NCBI RefSeq assembly: GCF_900129495.1
Contig: NZ_FQVX01000001.1
Location: 248,001-312,000, forward strand
Length of the DNA: 64,000 nt
From: Geodermatophilus nigrescens
GTDB taxonomy: Bacteria > Actinomycetota > Actinomycetes > Mycobacteriales > Geodermatophilaceae
Direction: 5' to 3'
Shown here: positions 24,912 to 35,006 of the stretch, piece by piece
Numbering within the stretch: the first letter of the stretch is position 1
Layout of the letters: the number at the start of each line of letters is the position of its first letter
Translations under genes and position numbers: made by a program
Notes under the pieces: generated by a model
Seen by the model: the letters and a program-made list of their open reading frames with translations, nothing else
What the model was told of the DNA's origin: nothing
Databases searched by the model: none

Positions 24912-27293
24912 GTGGCTCTGGCGCTCTACCGGAAGTACCGCCCGGCGACCTTCGCCGAGGTGGTCGGCCAGGAGCACGTGACCACCCCGCTGGTCAACGC
25001 CGTCGACGGCGGGCGGATCAACCACGCCTACCTGTTCAGCGGCCCGCGCGGCTGCGGCAAGACGTCGTCGGCGCGCATCCTCGCCCGCTCGCTCAACTGC
25101 GAGCAGGGCCCGACGTCGACGCCGTGCGGCGTGTGCGCCTCGTGCGTCGCGCTGGCCCCCGACGGCCCCGGCTCGCTCGACGTCATCGAGATCGACGCGG
25201 CCAGCCACGGTGGTGTCGACGACGCCCGTGACCTGCGGGAGCGCGCGTTCTTCGCGCCGGTGAACAGCCGCTACAAGGTCTACATCGTCGACGAGGCGCA
25301 CATGGTCACCACGCAGGGCTTCAACGCCCTGCTCAAGGTGGTCGAGGAGCCGCCGGAGTTCCTCGTCTTCGTCTTCGCCACCACCGAGCCCGACAAGGTG
25401 CTGCCCACCATCCGCTCGCGCACGCACCACTACCCGTTCCGGCTGGTCCCGCCGACGACGCTGCGCGGCCTGCTGGAGAAGACCTGCGCCGCCGAGGGCG
25501 TGCAGGTCGAGCCCACGGTGTTCCCGCTGGTGGTGCGGGCCGGCGGCGGCTCGGTGCGCGACTCGCTGTCGATCCTCGACCAGCTGCTCGCCGGCGCGGG
25601 GTCCGAGGGCGTCACCTACGCGAGTGCGGTGAGCCTGCTCGGCGTCACCGACGACGCGCTGCTCGACGAGGCCATCGACGCGCTGGCCGCGCAGGACGCG
25701 CCCGGCGTCTTCCGCGCCGTCGACCGGGTGGTCGAGGCCGGCCACGACCCGCGCCGCTTCGCCACCGACCTGCTCGACCGGCTGCGCGACCTCATCGTGC
25801 TCGACGCGGTGCCCGAGGCCGGCGGCAACGGCCTGCTCGACTGCCCGCCCGACCGGCTCGACCTGATGGTCTCCCAGGCGCGTGCGCTGGGGTCGGCCAC
25901 GCTCTCGCGCCTGGCCGACACCGTGCACGCCGGGCTGAGCGAGATGCGCGGCACCACCGCGCCGCGGCTGCTGCTCGAGCTGGTGTGTGCCCGGATGCTG
26001 CTGCCGGCCACCGACGGCTCGGCCGCCGCCACCCTGCAGCGCCTCGAGCGGCTCGAGCGCCGGCTGTCCATCGCCGGCGGCGAGGCGGTCACCGACGCGC
26101 CCCTGCACGACGTCCCGGTGCGCGAGGCTCCGGTCCGGGAGGCGCCGGTCCGCGAGGCGCCGCGGCCCGTCCCGGCCCGCGAGGAGCCGGCGCCCGCCCC
26201 GGAGGAGCGCTCCGGGCCGCCGCGCAAGGAGTACGTCCGCCCCTCCCAGCGCGCCGCCGCCCCGCAGGCCCCCGCTCCCACACCCGCCGCCGCCCCGGCA
26301 CCGCCGCCCGCCTCGGCACCGGCGCCCGCGCCCGCGCCCGCGTCGTCGTCCCCCGCGTCCGGCGGGGACGACTGGCCGGAGACCGCCCGGCCGGGCTCCG
26401 GCGCCCGCCCGGCGCCGGCACCCGCAGCGGCCGCGGCCGGCGACGACTGGCCGGAGACCACGCAGCCCGGCAGCGGCGCCCCCGCCGCCTCCGCCCCGAA
26501 GGCCGCGCCCGCCCCGGAGCGGGCGCCGGCGGCCCCGGCGTCGCCCCCGCCGGCCGGGCCGCGGCAGGGCGTGCGGGTGGCCACGGGCGAGCCCGACATC
26601 CCGCTGCCGCCCGAGCCCACCGACGACGAGGACTGGCCGCACACGCCGCAGCCCGCCGCGGCCCGCGCGGCCGCCGCCCGGGTCGCCGAGCCGCGCCCGC
26701 CGGCCTCGCCCCCGCGGGCGGCCGCCGAGTCCACGCCCGCCCCGCGCGGCGGCGAGCCGACCCCGGTCGTCACCGCCAACCCGCCCGGCGCGCCCGACGG
26801 GGGAGGGGACGGCGACCTGGCCACCTCCGACGTCCGGCGGGTCTGGCCGGAGCTGCTCGCCGTCGTCAAGCGGCACAAGCGCACCACCGAGGCGCTGCTC
26901 AAGAACGCCCAGGTGCACGAGCTGCGGGCCGGCGTGCTCACGCTGTCCACGTCCTCGCCGGCGCTGGCCCGGCGGATCGGTGACGACCTCAACAAGGACG
27001 TGCTGCGCGAGGCGCTCAACGAGCTGCTGGGCGTGCGCTGGAAGATCGAGGCCGTCGTCGAGGGGGCCGCGGGCCGCTCGCCCGCGGCCGGCGGCGGCGC
27101 CGAGGGCTCCCGCGAGGCGGCCCAGGAGGCCGCGCGCGTCGCGGAGGCCGCCGAGGCCCGCGAGCTCATGGCGCAGCGGGCCGCGGAGGACGAGACCGCC
27201 GGCGCCCGCGAGCACGTGCCGGCCGTCGACCCCGAGCAGGCGGCGCTGGCGCTGCTGCGCGCGCAGCTGGGGGCGCAGCCGCTGGAGAGCTGA
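24912..27293 (+). CDS. dnaX: DNA polymerase III subunit gamma/tau
   Basis: This is the 793-residue clamp-loader ATPase. Walker [10 protein letters not shown] is at residues 44-52, the zinc cysteines lie in CGVCASC, and Walker B is VYIVDEAHM with LKVVEEPPE and the sensor region [16 protein letters not shown]. Residues 1-370 are domains I-III. A long Pro/Ala-rich linker of about 250 residues contains three V-R-E-A-P repeats and three D-W-P repeats. A C-terminal domain of about 160 residues ([21 protein letters not shown]) corresponds to tau. GTG start, apparently leaderless. No shift site for gamma was identified. It is followed by ybaB and recR. Confidence 0.95.
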   Translation: MALALYRKYRPATFAEVVGQEHVTTPLVNAVDGGRINHAYLFSGPRGCGKTSSARILARSLNCEQGPTSTPCGVCASCVALAPDGPGSLDVIEIDAASHGGVDDARDLRERAFFAPVNSRYKVYIVDEAHMVTTQGFNALLKVVEEPPEFLVFVFATTEPDKVLPTIRSRTHHYPFRLVPPTTLRGLLEKTCAAEGVQVEPTVFPLVVRAGGGSVRDSLSILDQLLAGAGSEGVTYASAVSLLGVTDDALLDEAIDALAAQDAPGVFRAVDRVVEAGHDPRRFATDLLDRLRDLIVLDAVPEAGGNGLLDCPPDRLDLMVSQARALGSATLSRLADTVHAGLSEMRGTTAPRLLLELVCARMLLPATDGSAAATLQRLERLERRLSIAGGEAVTDAPLHDVPVREAPVREAPVREAPRPVPAREEPAPAPEERSGPPRKEYVRPSQRAAAPQAPAPTPAAAPAPPPASAPAPAPAPASSSPASGGDDWPETARPGSGARPAPAPAAAAAGDDWPETTQPGSGAPAASAPKAAPAPERAPAAPASPPPAGPRQGVRVATGEPDIPLPPEPTDDEDWPHTPQPAAARAAAARVAEPRPPASPPRAAAESTPAPRGGEPTPVVTANPPGAPDGGGDGDLATSDVRRVWPELLAVVKRHKRTTEALLKNAQVHELRAGVLTLSTSSPALARRIGDDLNKDVLREALNELLGVRWKIEAVVEGAAGRSPAAGGGAEGSREAAQEAARVAEAAEARELMAQRAAEDETAGAREHVPAVDPEQAALALLRAQLGAQPLES

Positions 27294-27337
27294 CCGGCCG
27301 GCCGGGCCGTCGTCCGCCGGATGTCGCCCCCGCGGCC

Positions 27338-27343
27338 TACGCT
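27338..27343 (+). promoter_or_regulatory. -10 box, leaderless ybaB transcript
   Basis: TACGCT ends six bases before ATG 27350, with no ribosome site between. It suggests that ybaB-recR has its own promoter in addition to dnaX read-through. Confidence 0.5.
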
Positions 27344-27349
27344 CGGGTC

Positions 27350-27691
27350 ATGTTCCCCGGTGGTGGCCAGCCCGACCTGTCCGCGATCCTGCAGCAGGCC
27401 CAGCAGATGCAGCAGGCGCTGGCCGCCGCGCAGGACCAGCTGGCCAAGGAGGAGGTCACCGGCTCGGCCGGCGGCGGCCTCGTCACCGCCACGATGACCG
27501 GTGCCGGCGAGCTGCGGTCGGTCACCATCGCGCCGTCGGCGGTCGACCCCGACGACGTCGAGACCCTGCAGGACCTCGTCGTCGCGGCGGTCCGCGACGC
27601 CTCGCGGCTGGCCTCCGAGCTGACCGCCGACCGCATGGGCCCGCTGGCCGGCGGCCTCGGTGGCGGCTTCCCCGGGCTCCCCGGCGCCTGA
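27350..27691 (+). CDS. ybaB: YbaB/EbfC family nucleoid-associated protein
   Basis: This is a 113-residue protein with the family core [19 protein letters not shown], followed by [20 protein letters not shown] and a C-terminal helix. It binds DNA as a dimer and is almost always found between dnaX and recR, as here. The C-terminus is Gly/Pro-rich. The start is fixed by the -10 box six bases upstream and by the lack of any earlier start near the conserved region. Confidence 0.92.
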   Translation: MFPGGGQPDLSAILQQAQQMQQALAAAQDQLAKEEVTGSAGGGLVTATMTGAGELRSVTIAPSAVDPDDVETLQDLVVAAVRDASRLASELTADRMGPLAGGLGGGFPGLPGA

Positions 27692-27741
27692 CCGGCACCT
27701 GACCGGCATCGCGCCCGACCACCTCTTCCCCTAGGAGCACC

Positions 27742-28341
27742 GTGTACGAGGGGGCCGTCCAGGACCTCATCGACGAGCTCGGCCGCCTGCCCGGCGTCGG
27801 GCCCAAGAGCGCCCAGCGCATCGCCTTCCACCTGCTGGCCGCCGAGTCCGCCGACGTCGGCCGGCTCGTCGCCGCCCTGCAGCGCGTGCAGGCCGAGGTG
27901 CGCTTCTGCGTGACCTGCTACAACGTCGCCGAGGGCGAGCAGTGCCGGATCTGCAAGGACCCGCGCCGCTCCGACGACGTCATCTGCGTCGTCGAGGAGC
28001 CCAAGGACGTCGTCGCCATCGAGCGCACCCGCGAGTTCCGCGGGCGCTACCACGTGCTCGGCGGCGCGATCAGCCCCATCGAGGGCGTCGGCCCCGACGA
28101 CCTGCGGGTCAAGGAGCTCATGACCCGCCTGATGGACGGCACGGTCACCGAGCTGATCATCGCCACCGACCCCAACCTCGAGGGCGAGGCCACCGCGGCG
28201 TACCTGGCCCGCCTGGTCGGCCCGCTGGGGCTCGCGGTCTCGCGGCTGGCCAGCGGCCTGCCCGTCGGCGGCGACCTCGAGTACGCCGACGAGATCACCC
28301 TCGGCCGGGCCTTCGAGGGCCGCCGCCGCATCGACGCCTAG
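27742..28341 (+). CDS. recR: Recombination mediator protein RecR
   Basis: This is a 199-residue protein of the RecFOR pathway, which loads RecA onto gapped DNA. The N-terminal helix-hairpin-helix is [20 protein letters not shown]. The C4 zinc finger uses C56, C59, C68 and C71. The Toprim domain includes [12 protein letters not shown] and [18 protein letters not shown], and the C-terminal Walker-B-like segment reads [19 protein letters not shown] 27742 follows TAGGAG with normal spacing. Length matches the family. Confidence 0.95.
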   Translation: MYEGAVQDLIDELGRLPGVGPKSAQRIAFHLLAAESADVGRLVAALQRVQAEVRFCVTCYNVAEGEQCRICKDPRRSDDVICVVEEPKDVVAIERTREFRGRYHVLGGAISPIEGVGPDDLRVKELMTRLMDGTVTELIIATDPNLEGEATAAYLARLVGPLGLAVSRLASGLPVGGDLEYADEITLGRAFEGRRRIDA

Positions 28342-28546
28342 CACGACCTGGCACGGCCGCGACGCGGGCCCGCGGCCCGGCCCCGGCAAGGTCACAGGAT
28401 GGTGTCGATGGGGCCGCTCGGCTCTGGCGCCCGCCTCCTCGCGACCTAGGGTCCGTGAGCACGCCGTCCGGACGTCTTGCGTCCACCGGCGGTCCACCTC
28501 GGATCTCATCCGGCCCGGAGCGGGCCGAGAAGGCAGGTCTCCTGCG
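28342..28546 (+). promoter_or_regulatory. Leader region of the peptide ABC operon
   Basis: This 205-base gene-free stretch lies between recR and the binding-protein gene. TAGGGT at 28447-28452 is a candidate -10 box and would give a leader of roughly 90 bases. The palindrome CGCGGGCCCGCG lies just after recR. No known riboswitch pattern is recognised. Confidence 0.35.
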
Positions 28547-30253
28547 ATGCAGCGTCGACCCCAACGTGTGCTGGCCGCCTCCGCGGCCGCGCTGACCGCC
28601 GTCACCCTGGCCGCCTGCGCGTCCAGTGACCGCGACTCCGGCGAGGGCGGGGAGGGCGGGGAGGCCCAGTCCGGCGGCACGCTCGTCTTCGGGGCGGCCG
28701 GCGACCCGGCGATGCTCGACCCGGCCTTCGGCAGCGACGGCGAGACCTTCCGGGTCGCCCGTCAGATCCACGAGGGCCTGCTGGGCAACGAGCTCGGCGG
28801 CACCGAGCCGGTCCCCGAGCTGGCCGAGGACTACGAGGTGAGCGAGGACGGCCTCGAGTACACCTTCAACCTCCGCCAGGGCGTGACGTTCCACGACGGC
28901 ACGGACTTCAACGCCGAGGCGGTCTGCTTCAACTTCGACCGCTGGTACAACTTCGAGGGCCTGGCCACCAGCCCGAGCGCCTCGTACTACTACCAGGCGG
29001 TCTTCGGCGGCTTCGCCAGCACGCCGGACACCCCGAGCATCTACGAGTCCTGCGAGGCCACCGACGAGAGCACCGCGGTGATCCGGCTGACGCAGGTCAC
29101 CTCGAAGTTCCCGTCCGCGCTCGCGCTCCCGGCGTTCTCCATCCAGAGCCCCGAGGCGCTGCAGCAGTACGACGCCGACAACCTGTCGGGCAGCGAGGAC
29201 GCGCTCAGCTACTCCGAGTACGCCCTGGAGCACCCGACCGGCACCGGTCCCTTCCGCTTCGAGAGCTGGGACCGCGGCAACGGCGAGGTCACCCTCGTCC
29301 GCAACGAGGACTACTGGGGCGACGCCCCGCTCCTCGACGAGATCATCTTCCGCACCATCCCCGACGGGAACACCCGCCGTCAGGAGCTGCAGTCCGGCGC
29401 CATCGACGGCTACGACTTCGTCGCGCCGGCGGACTACCAGTCCCTGGAGGACGACGGCTTCCAGGTGCTCGTCCGCGACCCGTTCAACATCCTGTACCTG
29501 GGCTTCAACGGCGGGAACGTGCCCGGCACGCAGGCCAACCCGGCGCTGCAGAACCCGCAGGTGCGGCAGGCGATCGCCCACGCGATCGACCGCGAGACGA
29601 TCGTCAACTCGCTGCTCCCCGAGGGCGCCGAGGCGGCCACGCAGTTCATGCCGCCGACGGTCGACGGCTGGGCCGACGACGTCACCACGTACGACTACGA
29701 CCCCGACCGCGCCCGCCAGCTGCTGCAGGAGGCCGGCGCCGAGGGGACGACGCTGCGGTTCTACTACCCGACCGAGGTCAGCCGGCCCTACCTGCCGGAC
29801 CCGGCCGCGATGTTCCAGGTCATCAGCCAGAACCTGACCGACGCCGGCTTCACCATCGAGCCGGTGGCCCTGCCGTGGAACCCGGACTACCTGAACGCCG
29901 TCCAGGCCGGTCAGGCGGACATCCACCTGCTCGGGTGGACCGGTGACTACAACGACGCCTACAACTTCATCGGCACGTTCTTCGCCGAGGCGTCCAACGG
30001 CCAGGCGTCCGCGGAGTTCGGGGCGTTCAGCAACCCGGAGATCTTCGCCGCCCTCGCCGAGGCCGACGCGGAGCCCGACGCGAGTGCCCGCACCGAGCAG
30101 TACCAGGAGGCCAACCGGCTGATCATGGACTACCTGCCCGGTGTCCCGATCTCGCACTCGCCGCCGGCGCTCGTGGTGGCGGACAACGTGGAGGGCCTCG
30201 AGCCCAGCCCGCTGACCGCCGAGGTGTTCTCGACGGTGTCGATCACCGACTGA
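28547..30253 (+). CDS. Peptide/nickel-type ABC transporter substrate-binding lipoprotein
   Basis: This is a 568-residue SBP_bac_5 (DppA/OppA) protein. A signal peptide with lipobox L-A-A-C (Cys near residue 24) is followed by an acidic Gly/Glu linker. The mature protein has GTLVFGAAGDPAMLDPAF, HEGLLG, the family stretch YTFNLRQGVTFHDGTDFNAE and YLGFNGGN. It is lipid-anchored outside the membrane and captures oligopeptides or a similar ligand for the transporter encoded downstream. It is separated from the first permease by a strong hairpin, typical for a binding protein made in excess. Confidence 0.9.
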   Translation: MQRRPQRVLAASAAALTAVTLAACASSDRDSGEGGEGGEAQSGGTLVFGAAGDPAMLDPAFGSDGETFRVARQIHEGLLGNELGGTEPVPELAEDYEVSEDGLEYTFNLRQGVTFHDGTDFNAEAVCFNFDRWYNFEGLATSPSASYYYQAVFGGFASTPDTPSIYESCEATDESTAVIRLTQVTSKFPSALALPAFSIQSPEALQQYDADNLSGSEDALSYSEYALEHPTGTGPFRFESWDRGNGEVTLVRNEDYWGDAPLLDEIIFRTIPDGNTRRQELQSGAIDGYDFVAPADYQSLEDDGFQVLVRDPFNILYLGFNGGNVPGTQANPALQNPQVRQAIAHAIDRETIVNSLLPEGAEAATQFMPPTVDGWADDVTTYDYDPDRARQLLQEAGAEGTTLRFYYPTEVSRPYLPDPAAMFQVISQNLTDAGFTIEPVALPWNPDYLNAVQAGQADIHLLGWTGDYNDAYNFIGTFFAEASNGQASAEFGAFSNPEIFAALAEADAEPDASARTEQYQEANRLIMDYLPGVPISHSPPALVVADNVEGLEPSPLTAEVFSTVSITD

Positions 30254-30262
30254 CCCACCCCT

Positions 30263-30301
30263 CCGGCCGCGCCGGGACAGGACCTGTCCCGGCGCGGCCG
30301 G
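30263..30301 (+). terminator. Intercistronic hairpin after the binding-protein gene
   Basis: A perfect 18-bp stem (30263-30280 with 30284-30301) has a 3-base loop and starts 10 bases after the stop codon. It probably stabilises the upstream message and limits read-through into the permease genes. Confidence 0.75.
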
Positions 30302-30391
30302 ACCCGTGTCCGTGCCCTGTCGACCCCGATGATCGACACCCGACGTCGACCCGGGACGTCGACCCGGAACCCGGAGAGGTGACCCGACCGC

Positions 30392-31396
30392 GTGCTCCGC
30401 TTCGTCGTCCGGCGGCTCCTGCAGCTGATCCCGATCCTGCTGGGGCTGTCGGTCCTGCTCTTCGCCTGGCTGCGCGCCCTGCCCGGCGGCCCGGCCCAGG
30501 CCGCGCTCGGTGAGCGCGCCACCCCCGAGGCCATCGCCCGGTACAACGAGCTCTTCGGGCTCGACCAGCCGCTCTACGTCCAGTACCTGCGCTTCCTCGG
30601 CCGGGCCGTGCAGCTGGACTTCGGCAACTCCGCCCGGACCGGCCGGCCGGTCACCGAGGAGTTCCTCGAGCGGATGCCCGGCACGATCGAGCTGACCCTC
30701 TTCGCGATGGTCTTCGCCATCGGCGTCGGCATCCCGCTGGGCTACCTCGCCGCCCGCCGGCACGGCAGCTGGCTGGACTCGACGTCGGTGGTCGGGTCGC
30801 TGCTCGGCGTCGCCACCCCCGTCTTCTTCCTGGCCTACCTGCTGCGCCTGCTGTTCGCCGTCGAGCTGGGCTGGCTGCCCGGCTCCGGCCGGCAGGAGGT
30901 GCGCATCGACGCCACCCGCATCACGAACTTCTACGTCCTCGACGGCCTGCTGACCCGCGAGTGGGACGCCGCCTGGGACGCCTTCCTCCACCTCGTGCTG
31001 CCCGGTATCGCGCTCGGCACCATCCCGCTGGCGATCATCGTCCGGATCACCCGTGCCTCGGTGCTCGACGTCGTCAACGAGGACTACGTCCGGACGGCGA
31101 ACGCCAAGGGCCTCGCGACGGCGACCGTGCGGCGGCGGCACGTCATCCGCAACGCCCTGCTGCCGGTGTCGACGACGATCGGCCTGCAGACCGGACTGCT
31201 GCTGTCCGGCGCGGTGCTCACCGAGACCGTCTTCGCGTTCGGCGGGGTGGGCTCGGCGATATTCGACGCGATCTTCGCCCGGGACTTCGCCGTCCTGCAG
31301 GGCTTCATCCTCATGCTGGCGGTGGTGTACGTGCTGGTGAACCTGCTGGTCGACATCTCGTACGGCCTCCTCGACCCGCGGGTGAGGGTCCGATGA
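30392..31396 (+). CDS. Peptide-type ABC transporter permease DppB-like
   Basis: This is a 334-residue membrane permease. The N-terminal MLRFVVRRLLQLIPILLGLS pattern is the DppB/OppB signature helix. It has about six transmembrane segments and the cytoplasmic EAA loop (VRTANAKGLATATVRRRHVI) that contacts the ATPases. It forms half of the channel. GTG 30392 follows a GGAGAGGTGA ribosome site about 12 bases upstream. The stop overlaps the next start as ATGA. Confidence 0.9.
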   Translation: MLRFVVRRLLQLIPILLGLSVLLFAWLRALPGGPAQAALGERATPEAIARYNELFGLDQPLYVQYLRFLGRAVQLDFGNSARTGRPVTEEFLERMPGTIELTLFAMVFAIGVGIPLGYLAARRHGSWLDSTSVVGSLLGVATPVFFLAYLLRLLFAVELGWLPGSGRQEVRIDATRITNFYVLDGLLTREWDAAWDAFLHLVLPGIALGTIPLAIIVRITRASVLDVVNEDYVRTANAKGLATATVRRRHVIRNALLPVSTTIGLQTGLLLSGAVLTETVFAFGGVGSAIFDAIFARDFAVLQGFILMLAVVYVLVNLLVDISYGLLDPRVRVR

Positions 31397-32334
31397 GCGC
31401 CGTCGGTGACGTCCGGCGGCGGCGGATCGACGAGCTGGCCGCCCGCGCCGGGCAGGTGCCCGAGGGCGAGGGCGGCGTCTCGCTCACCCGCAGCGCCTTC
31501 CGCCGGCTGCGGCGCAACCCGGTGGCGATCCTCGGCGCGGTCATCGTCGTGGTCTTCCTGGTGGTGGCGGCCTTCGCGCCGCTGCTGGCCCCGCGCGACC
31601 CGCTGGCGCAGACGCTGCTGTCGGAGATCCGGCCCGGCTTCATCCCGGGCTCCCAGCCGGGCTTCCCGCTCGGGGTGGACGAGCTCGGCCGCGACCTGCT
31701 GTCCCGGCTGATCGTCGGGTCGCGGCAGTCGCTGCTCATCGGCGTGGTGTCCACGCTGCTCGGCGTCGTCGTCGGCATGGCGCTCGGCGTCCTCGCCGGC
31801 GCGTTCGGCGGGTGGGTCGACACCGTGGTGATGCGGTTCGTCGACATCATCCTGTCGATCCCCAGCCTGCTGATGGCGATCAGCATCTCGGTGCTGCTCG
31901 GGCAGAACCAGTGGTCGCTGATGATCGCCATCGCGGTCACCCAGGTGCCGGTCTTCGCCCGGCTGCTGCGCGGCTCGATGCTCGCCCAGCGTGGCAGCGA
32001 CTACGTCCTGGCCGCGCAGGCGCTGGGCATCCGGCGACGGCGCATCGTGTTCGGCCACGTGCTGCCCAACTCGCTGTCGCCGGTGATCGTGCAGGCCACG
32101 CTGTCGCTGGCGACGGCGATCATCGAGGCCGCGGCGCTGTCGTTCCTCGGCCTCGGCGACCCCGACCTCGCCCGGCCGGAGTGGGGCGCGATGCTGTCCA
32201 ACGCCCAGGACTTCCTGTCCGTCCGGCCGGAGCTGGCCATCTACCCAGCCGTCTGCATCATCGTCGTCGCGCTCGGCTTCACCCTGCTCGGTGAGGCGCT
32301 GCGCGAGGCCCTCGACCCGAAGTTCCGGAGGTGA
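31393..32334 (+). CDS. Peptide-type ABC transporter permease DppC-like
   Basis: This is a 313-residue permease of the DppC/OppC group. A 45-residue cytosolic N-terminal part ends in [18 protein letters not shown] (first helix). It has a periplasmic region with [19 protein letters not shown], and an EAA loop [20 protein letters not shown]. It has six predicted helices and pairs with the preceding permease. ATG 31393 overlaps the upstream stop, and its own stop overlaps GTG 32331. Confidence 0.9.
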   Translation: MSAVGDVRRRRIDELAARAGQVPEGEGGVSLTRSAFRRLRRNPVAILGAVIVVVFLVVAAFAPLLAPRDPLAQTLLSEIRPGFIPGSQPGFPLGVDELGRDLLSRLIVGSRQSLLIGVVSTLLGVVVGMALGVLAGAFGGWVDTVVMRFVDIILSIPSLLMAISISVLLGQNQWSLMIAIAVTQVPVFARLLRGSMLAQRGSDYVLAAQALGIRRRRIVFGHVLPNSLSPVIVQATLSLATAIIEAAALSFLGLGDPDLARPEWGAMLSNAQDFLSVRPELAIYPAVCIIVVALGFTLLGEALREALDPKFRR

Positions 32335-33410
32335 GCCCGCTGACCATCGAGGAACTGCCCCCGAGGGACGCCGGCCAGGACGGGCGGCCCGTCCTCGAGG
32401 TCGAGGACCTGTCGGTCACCTTCACGCGCCGGGGCGAGCAGCCCACCCGCGCCGTCGACGGGGTCAGCTTCAGCGTGGCGCCGGGGGAGACCGTCGGCCT
32501 GGTCGGCGAGTCCGGCTGCGGCAAGTCGGTCACCTCGCTGGCGATCATGGGGCTGCTGCCCCGCCGCGGGGTCGAGGTCGGCGGCTCGGTGCGCCTGCAC
32601 GGCCAGGAGCTCATCGGCGCCCCGGACCGCGAGCTGCGGGGGCTCCGCGGCGCCGACATGGCCATGGTCTTCCAGGACCCGCTGTCCTCGCTGAACCCGA
32701 CGGTGCCCATCGGCGTCCAGGTCACCGAGGTCCTGCTCGAGCACCGCGAGATGTCGAAGAAGGACGCCGTCGCCGAGGCCACCCGGCTGCTCGACCGCGT
32801 CGGCATCCCCGACCCCTCGCGCCGGCTCAAGGAGTACCCGCACCAGCTCTCCGGCGGCATGCGGCAGCGGGCGCTCATCGCGATGGCGCTGGCCTGCTCG
32901 CCGCGGCTGCTCATCGCCGACGAGCCGACGACCGCCCTCGACGTGACGATCCAGGCGCAGATCCTGGAGCTGCTGCGCGAGCTCGTCGTCGACACGGGGA
33001 CGGCGCTGGTGATGATCACCCACGACCTCGGCGTCGTCGCCGGGCTGTGCGACCGGGTGCACGTCATGTACAGCGGCCGGATCATCGAGTCCGCCGACCG
33101 GCACGACCTGTTCGCCCGGCCGCGCCAGCCCTACACCGGCGGGCTGCTGGCGTCGGTGCCCCGGCTCGACGGCGCCCGCGGCGCGCCGCTGCACCCGATC
33201 CGCGGCTCCGCCCGCGACGTCATCCCGTGGGCCGAGGGCTGCGCCTTCGCGCCCCGCTGCGACAACGCCCAGGACGACTGCCTCACCGAGGTGGCCGGCA
33301 GCACCGTGCCGCTGGAGTACGACGGCCCGGGCCGCGAGCTGCGCTGCCGCCACCCCCTCGAGTACCCGCGGACCCCGGCCGGGGCCACCGCGTCCGGAGC
33401 CGCCCGATGA
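32331..33410 (+). CDS. Peptide-type ABC transporter ATPase DppD-like
   Basis: This is a 359-residue ATPase. Walker A GESGCGKS, the Q-loop [10 protein letters not shown], signature LSGGMRQR, Walker [13 protein letters not shown] and switch HDL are all present. The C-terminal oligopeptide-transporter extension contains the cysteine pattern [15 protein letters not shown] and a final RCRHPLEYP, which may hold an Fe-S cluster in related proteins. It powers import with the next ATPase. The GTG start overlaps the permease stop. Confidence 0.92.
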   Translation: MSPLTIEELPPRDAGQDGRPVLEVEDLSVTFTRRGEQPTRAVDGVSFSVAPGETVGLVGESGCGKSVTSLAIMGLLPRRGVEVGGSVRLHGQELIGAPDRELRGLRGADMAMVFQDPLSSLNPTVPIGVQVTEVLLEHREMSKKDAVAEATRLLDRVGIPDPSRRLKEYPHQLSGGMRQRALIAMALACSPRLLIADEPTTALDVTIQAQILELLRELVVDTGTALVMITHDLGVVAGLCDRVHVMYSGRIIESADRHDLFARPRQPYTGGLLASVPRLDGARGAPLHPIRGSARDVIPWAEGCAFAPRCDNAQDDCLTEVAGSTVPLEYDGPGRELRCRHPLEYPRTPAGATASGAAR

Positions 33411-34546
33411 CCGCCGTCCCGTCCGCCGAGCCGCTGCTGCGGGTCGAGGGCCTGCAGGTGCACTTCCCGATCAAGCGCGGCGTGTTCGTCGACCGGACGG
33501 TGGGCCACGTGCGCGCCGTCGACGGCGTCGACCTGGCCATCGACCGCGGCACCACCTACGGGCTGGTGGGGGAGTCCGGCTGCGGCAAGTCCACCCTCGG
33601 CCGCGCCGTGCTGCGGCTGGTCGAGCCCACCGGCGGGCGGGTCGTCTTCGACGGCACCGACGTGTCGACGCTGTCCGGCGAGCCGCTGCGGACCCTGCGC
33701 CGCCGCATGCAGATGGTCTTCCAGGACCCGCTGGGCAGCCTCGACCCGCGGCAGAACGTCGAGTCGCTGCTGTCCGAGCCGCTGCTCGCCCACGGGATGG
33801 GCGGGGGCCGGCAGGGCGTGGCCACGCGCATCCGGACGCTGCTCGACGCCGTCGGCCTCCCGTCGGCGGCGCTGCGCCGCTACCCGCACGAGTTCTCCGG
33901 CGGGCAGCGGCAGCGCATCGGGATCGCCCGCGCCATCTCGCTGGAGCCCGACCTGCTCATCGCCGACGAGCCGGTGTCCGCCCTCGACGTCAGCGTCCAG
34001 GCGCAGGTGGTCAACCTGCTCGAGGAGCTGCAGGAGCGCCTGGGCCTCACCTACCTGGTCATCGCGCACGACCTCGCGGTGGTCCGGCACATCAGCGACG
34101 TCGTCGGGGTCATGTACCTCGGGTCGCTGGTGGAGCAGGCGCCCTCCGACGTCCTCTACGAGCAGCCGCTGCACCCCTACAGCCGGGCGCTGATGAGCGC
34201 CGTCCCGGTGCCCGACCCGGTGGTCGAGGCTGACCGCGAGCGGATCCTGCTCGCCGGCGACCTCCCGTCGCCGGCGAACCCGCCGAGCGGCTGCCGGTTC
34301 CACACCCGCTGCCCGTGGCGGCAGGAGACGCGCTGCGACGACGAGGTGCCGGTGCTGCGCGAGCTCGGGCCCGGGCACCTGGTCAGCTGCCACTGGGCCG
34401 AGGAGATCCGCGACGGGCTGCTCGCCCCGCGCTCGGCCGAGGAGGTCGCCGCCACGCAGGGCGTCTCGGTCCGCCCGACGGGCGCCGACAACCCGGAGAG
34501 CGACGCGCTCGTGCAGGGCCTGGACGCCCCGATCGAGCGGACGTGA
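33407..34546 (+). CDS. Peptide-type ABC transporter ATPase DppF-like
   Basis: This is a 379-residue ATPase. [12 protein letters not shown] is the typical DppF start, followed by Walker [23 protein letters not shown], signature FSGGQRQR, Walker [13 protein letters not shown], and a C-terminal extension with [10 protein letters not shown] plus a late cysteine. A tail of about 35 residues beyond the family end is poorly conserved. ATG 33407 overlaps the DppD-like stop. It is the last gene of the operon, ending four bases from the stop of the convergent Rieske gene. Confidence 0.92.
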   Translation: MTAVPSAEPLLRVEGLQVHFPIKRGVFVDRTVGHVRAVDGVDLAIDRGTTYGLVGESGCGKSTLGRAVLRLVEPTGGRVVFDGTDVSTLSGEPLRTLRRRMQMVFQDPLGSLDPRQNVESLLSEPLLAHGMGGGRQGVATRIRTLLDAVGLPSAALRRYPHEFSGGQRQRIGIARAISLEPDLLIADEPVSALDVSVQAQVVNLLEELQERLGLTYLVIAHDLAVVRHISDVVGVMYLGSLVEQAPSDVLYEQPLHPYSRALMSAVPVPDPVVEADRERILLAGDLPSPANPPSGCRFHTRCPWRQETRCDDEVPVLRELGPGHLVSCHWAEEIRDGLLAPRSAEEVAATQGVSVRPTGADNPESDALVQGLDAPIERT

Positions 34547-34550
34547 CGGG

Positions 34551-34907
34551 TCACTCCACCACGACGTCGTCCCCGCGGCGCAGCACCTTCTTCACCTTCA
34601 GCTTGAGCACCTGGGCGTAGCCGCGGACGAGCTGCGTGTAGCCCGGCGTGGGCCCGTGGTAACCGAGGAGGCCGCGCGGGCCCTCGACCATGGCGCCGCT
34701 GCGGACGTCGTACCTCGCCTGGTGCCAGGGGCAGACGAGGCAGCCGTTCTCGTCGAGGCTGCCCTTCGACAGGTCGGCGAGCTGGTGCCGGCAGCGCCGC
34801 GACACGGCGAAGTACTCCCCGTCGCGGTTGCCGACGGCCCACTTCCCGGCCCGGCCCACCGTCCCCGGGGGCAACTGGGCGGCGGGGATGCGGTCGGGGT
34901 CGCTCAC
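34551..34907 (-). CDS. Rieske 2Fe-2S protein
   Basis: This is a 118-residue single-domain Rieske protein. The iron-sulfur ligands are C39-x-H41 and C59-x2-H62, with an additional cysteine at 56. VGNRDGEYFAVSRRCRH matches small ferredoxin-like Rieske proteins used as electron carriers or nitrite-reductase-D-like units. It has no signal peptide, so it is probably cytosolic. GTG 34907 is fixed by AGGAGG six bases upstream (34919-34914). No dioxygenase partner is adjacent, so the electron acceptor is unknown. Confidence 0.88.
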   Translation of the reverse strand: MSDPDRIPAAQLPPGTVGRAGKWAVGNRDGEYFAVSRRCRHQLADLSKGSLDENGCLVCPWHQARYDVRSGAMVEGPRGLLGYHGPTPGYTQLVRGYAQVLKLKVKKVLRRGDDVVVE

Positions 34908-34994
34908 GGGGGTCCTCCTGGGGTGCCGGTGCTGGGTCGAGAGCCCCCTACCCGGTCGTGCCCGTCCTACCCGGCCGGGTCGCGGCCGCCGACC

Positions 34995-35000
34995 TAGGGT
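34995..35000 (+). promoter_or_regulatory. -10 box, leaderless TPM-protein transcript
   Basis: TAGGGT ends six bases before GTG 35007, with no ribosome site between, indicating a leaderless mRNA. Confidence 0.5.
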
Positions 35001-35006
35001 CGGTCC

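Noticed and set aside
28342-28546. Riboswitch upstream of the peptide transporter
   Set aside because: No conserved core of a known class was found, and the palindromes are short.
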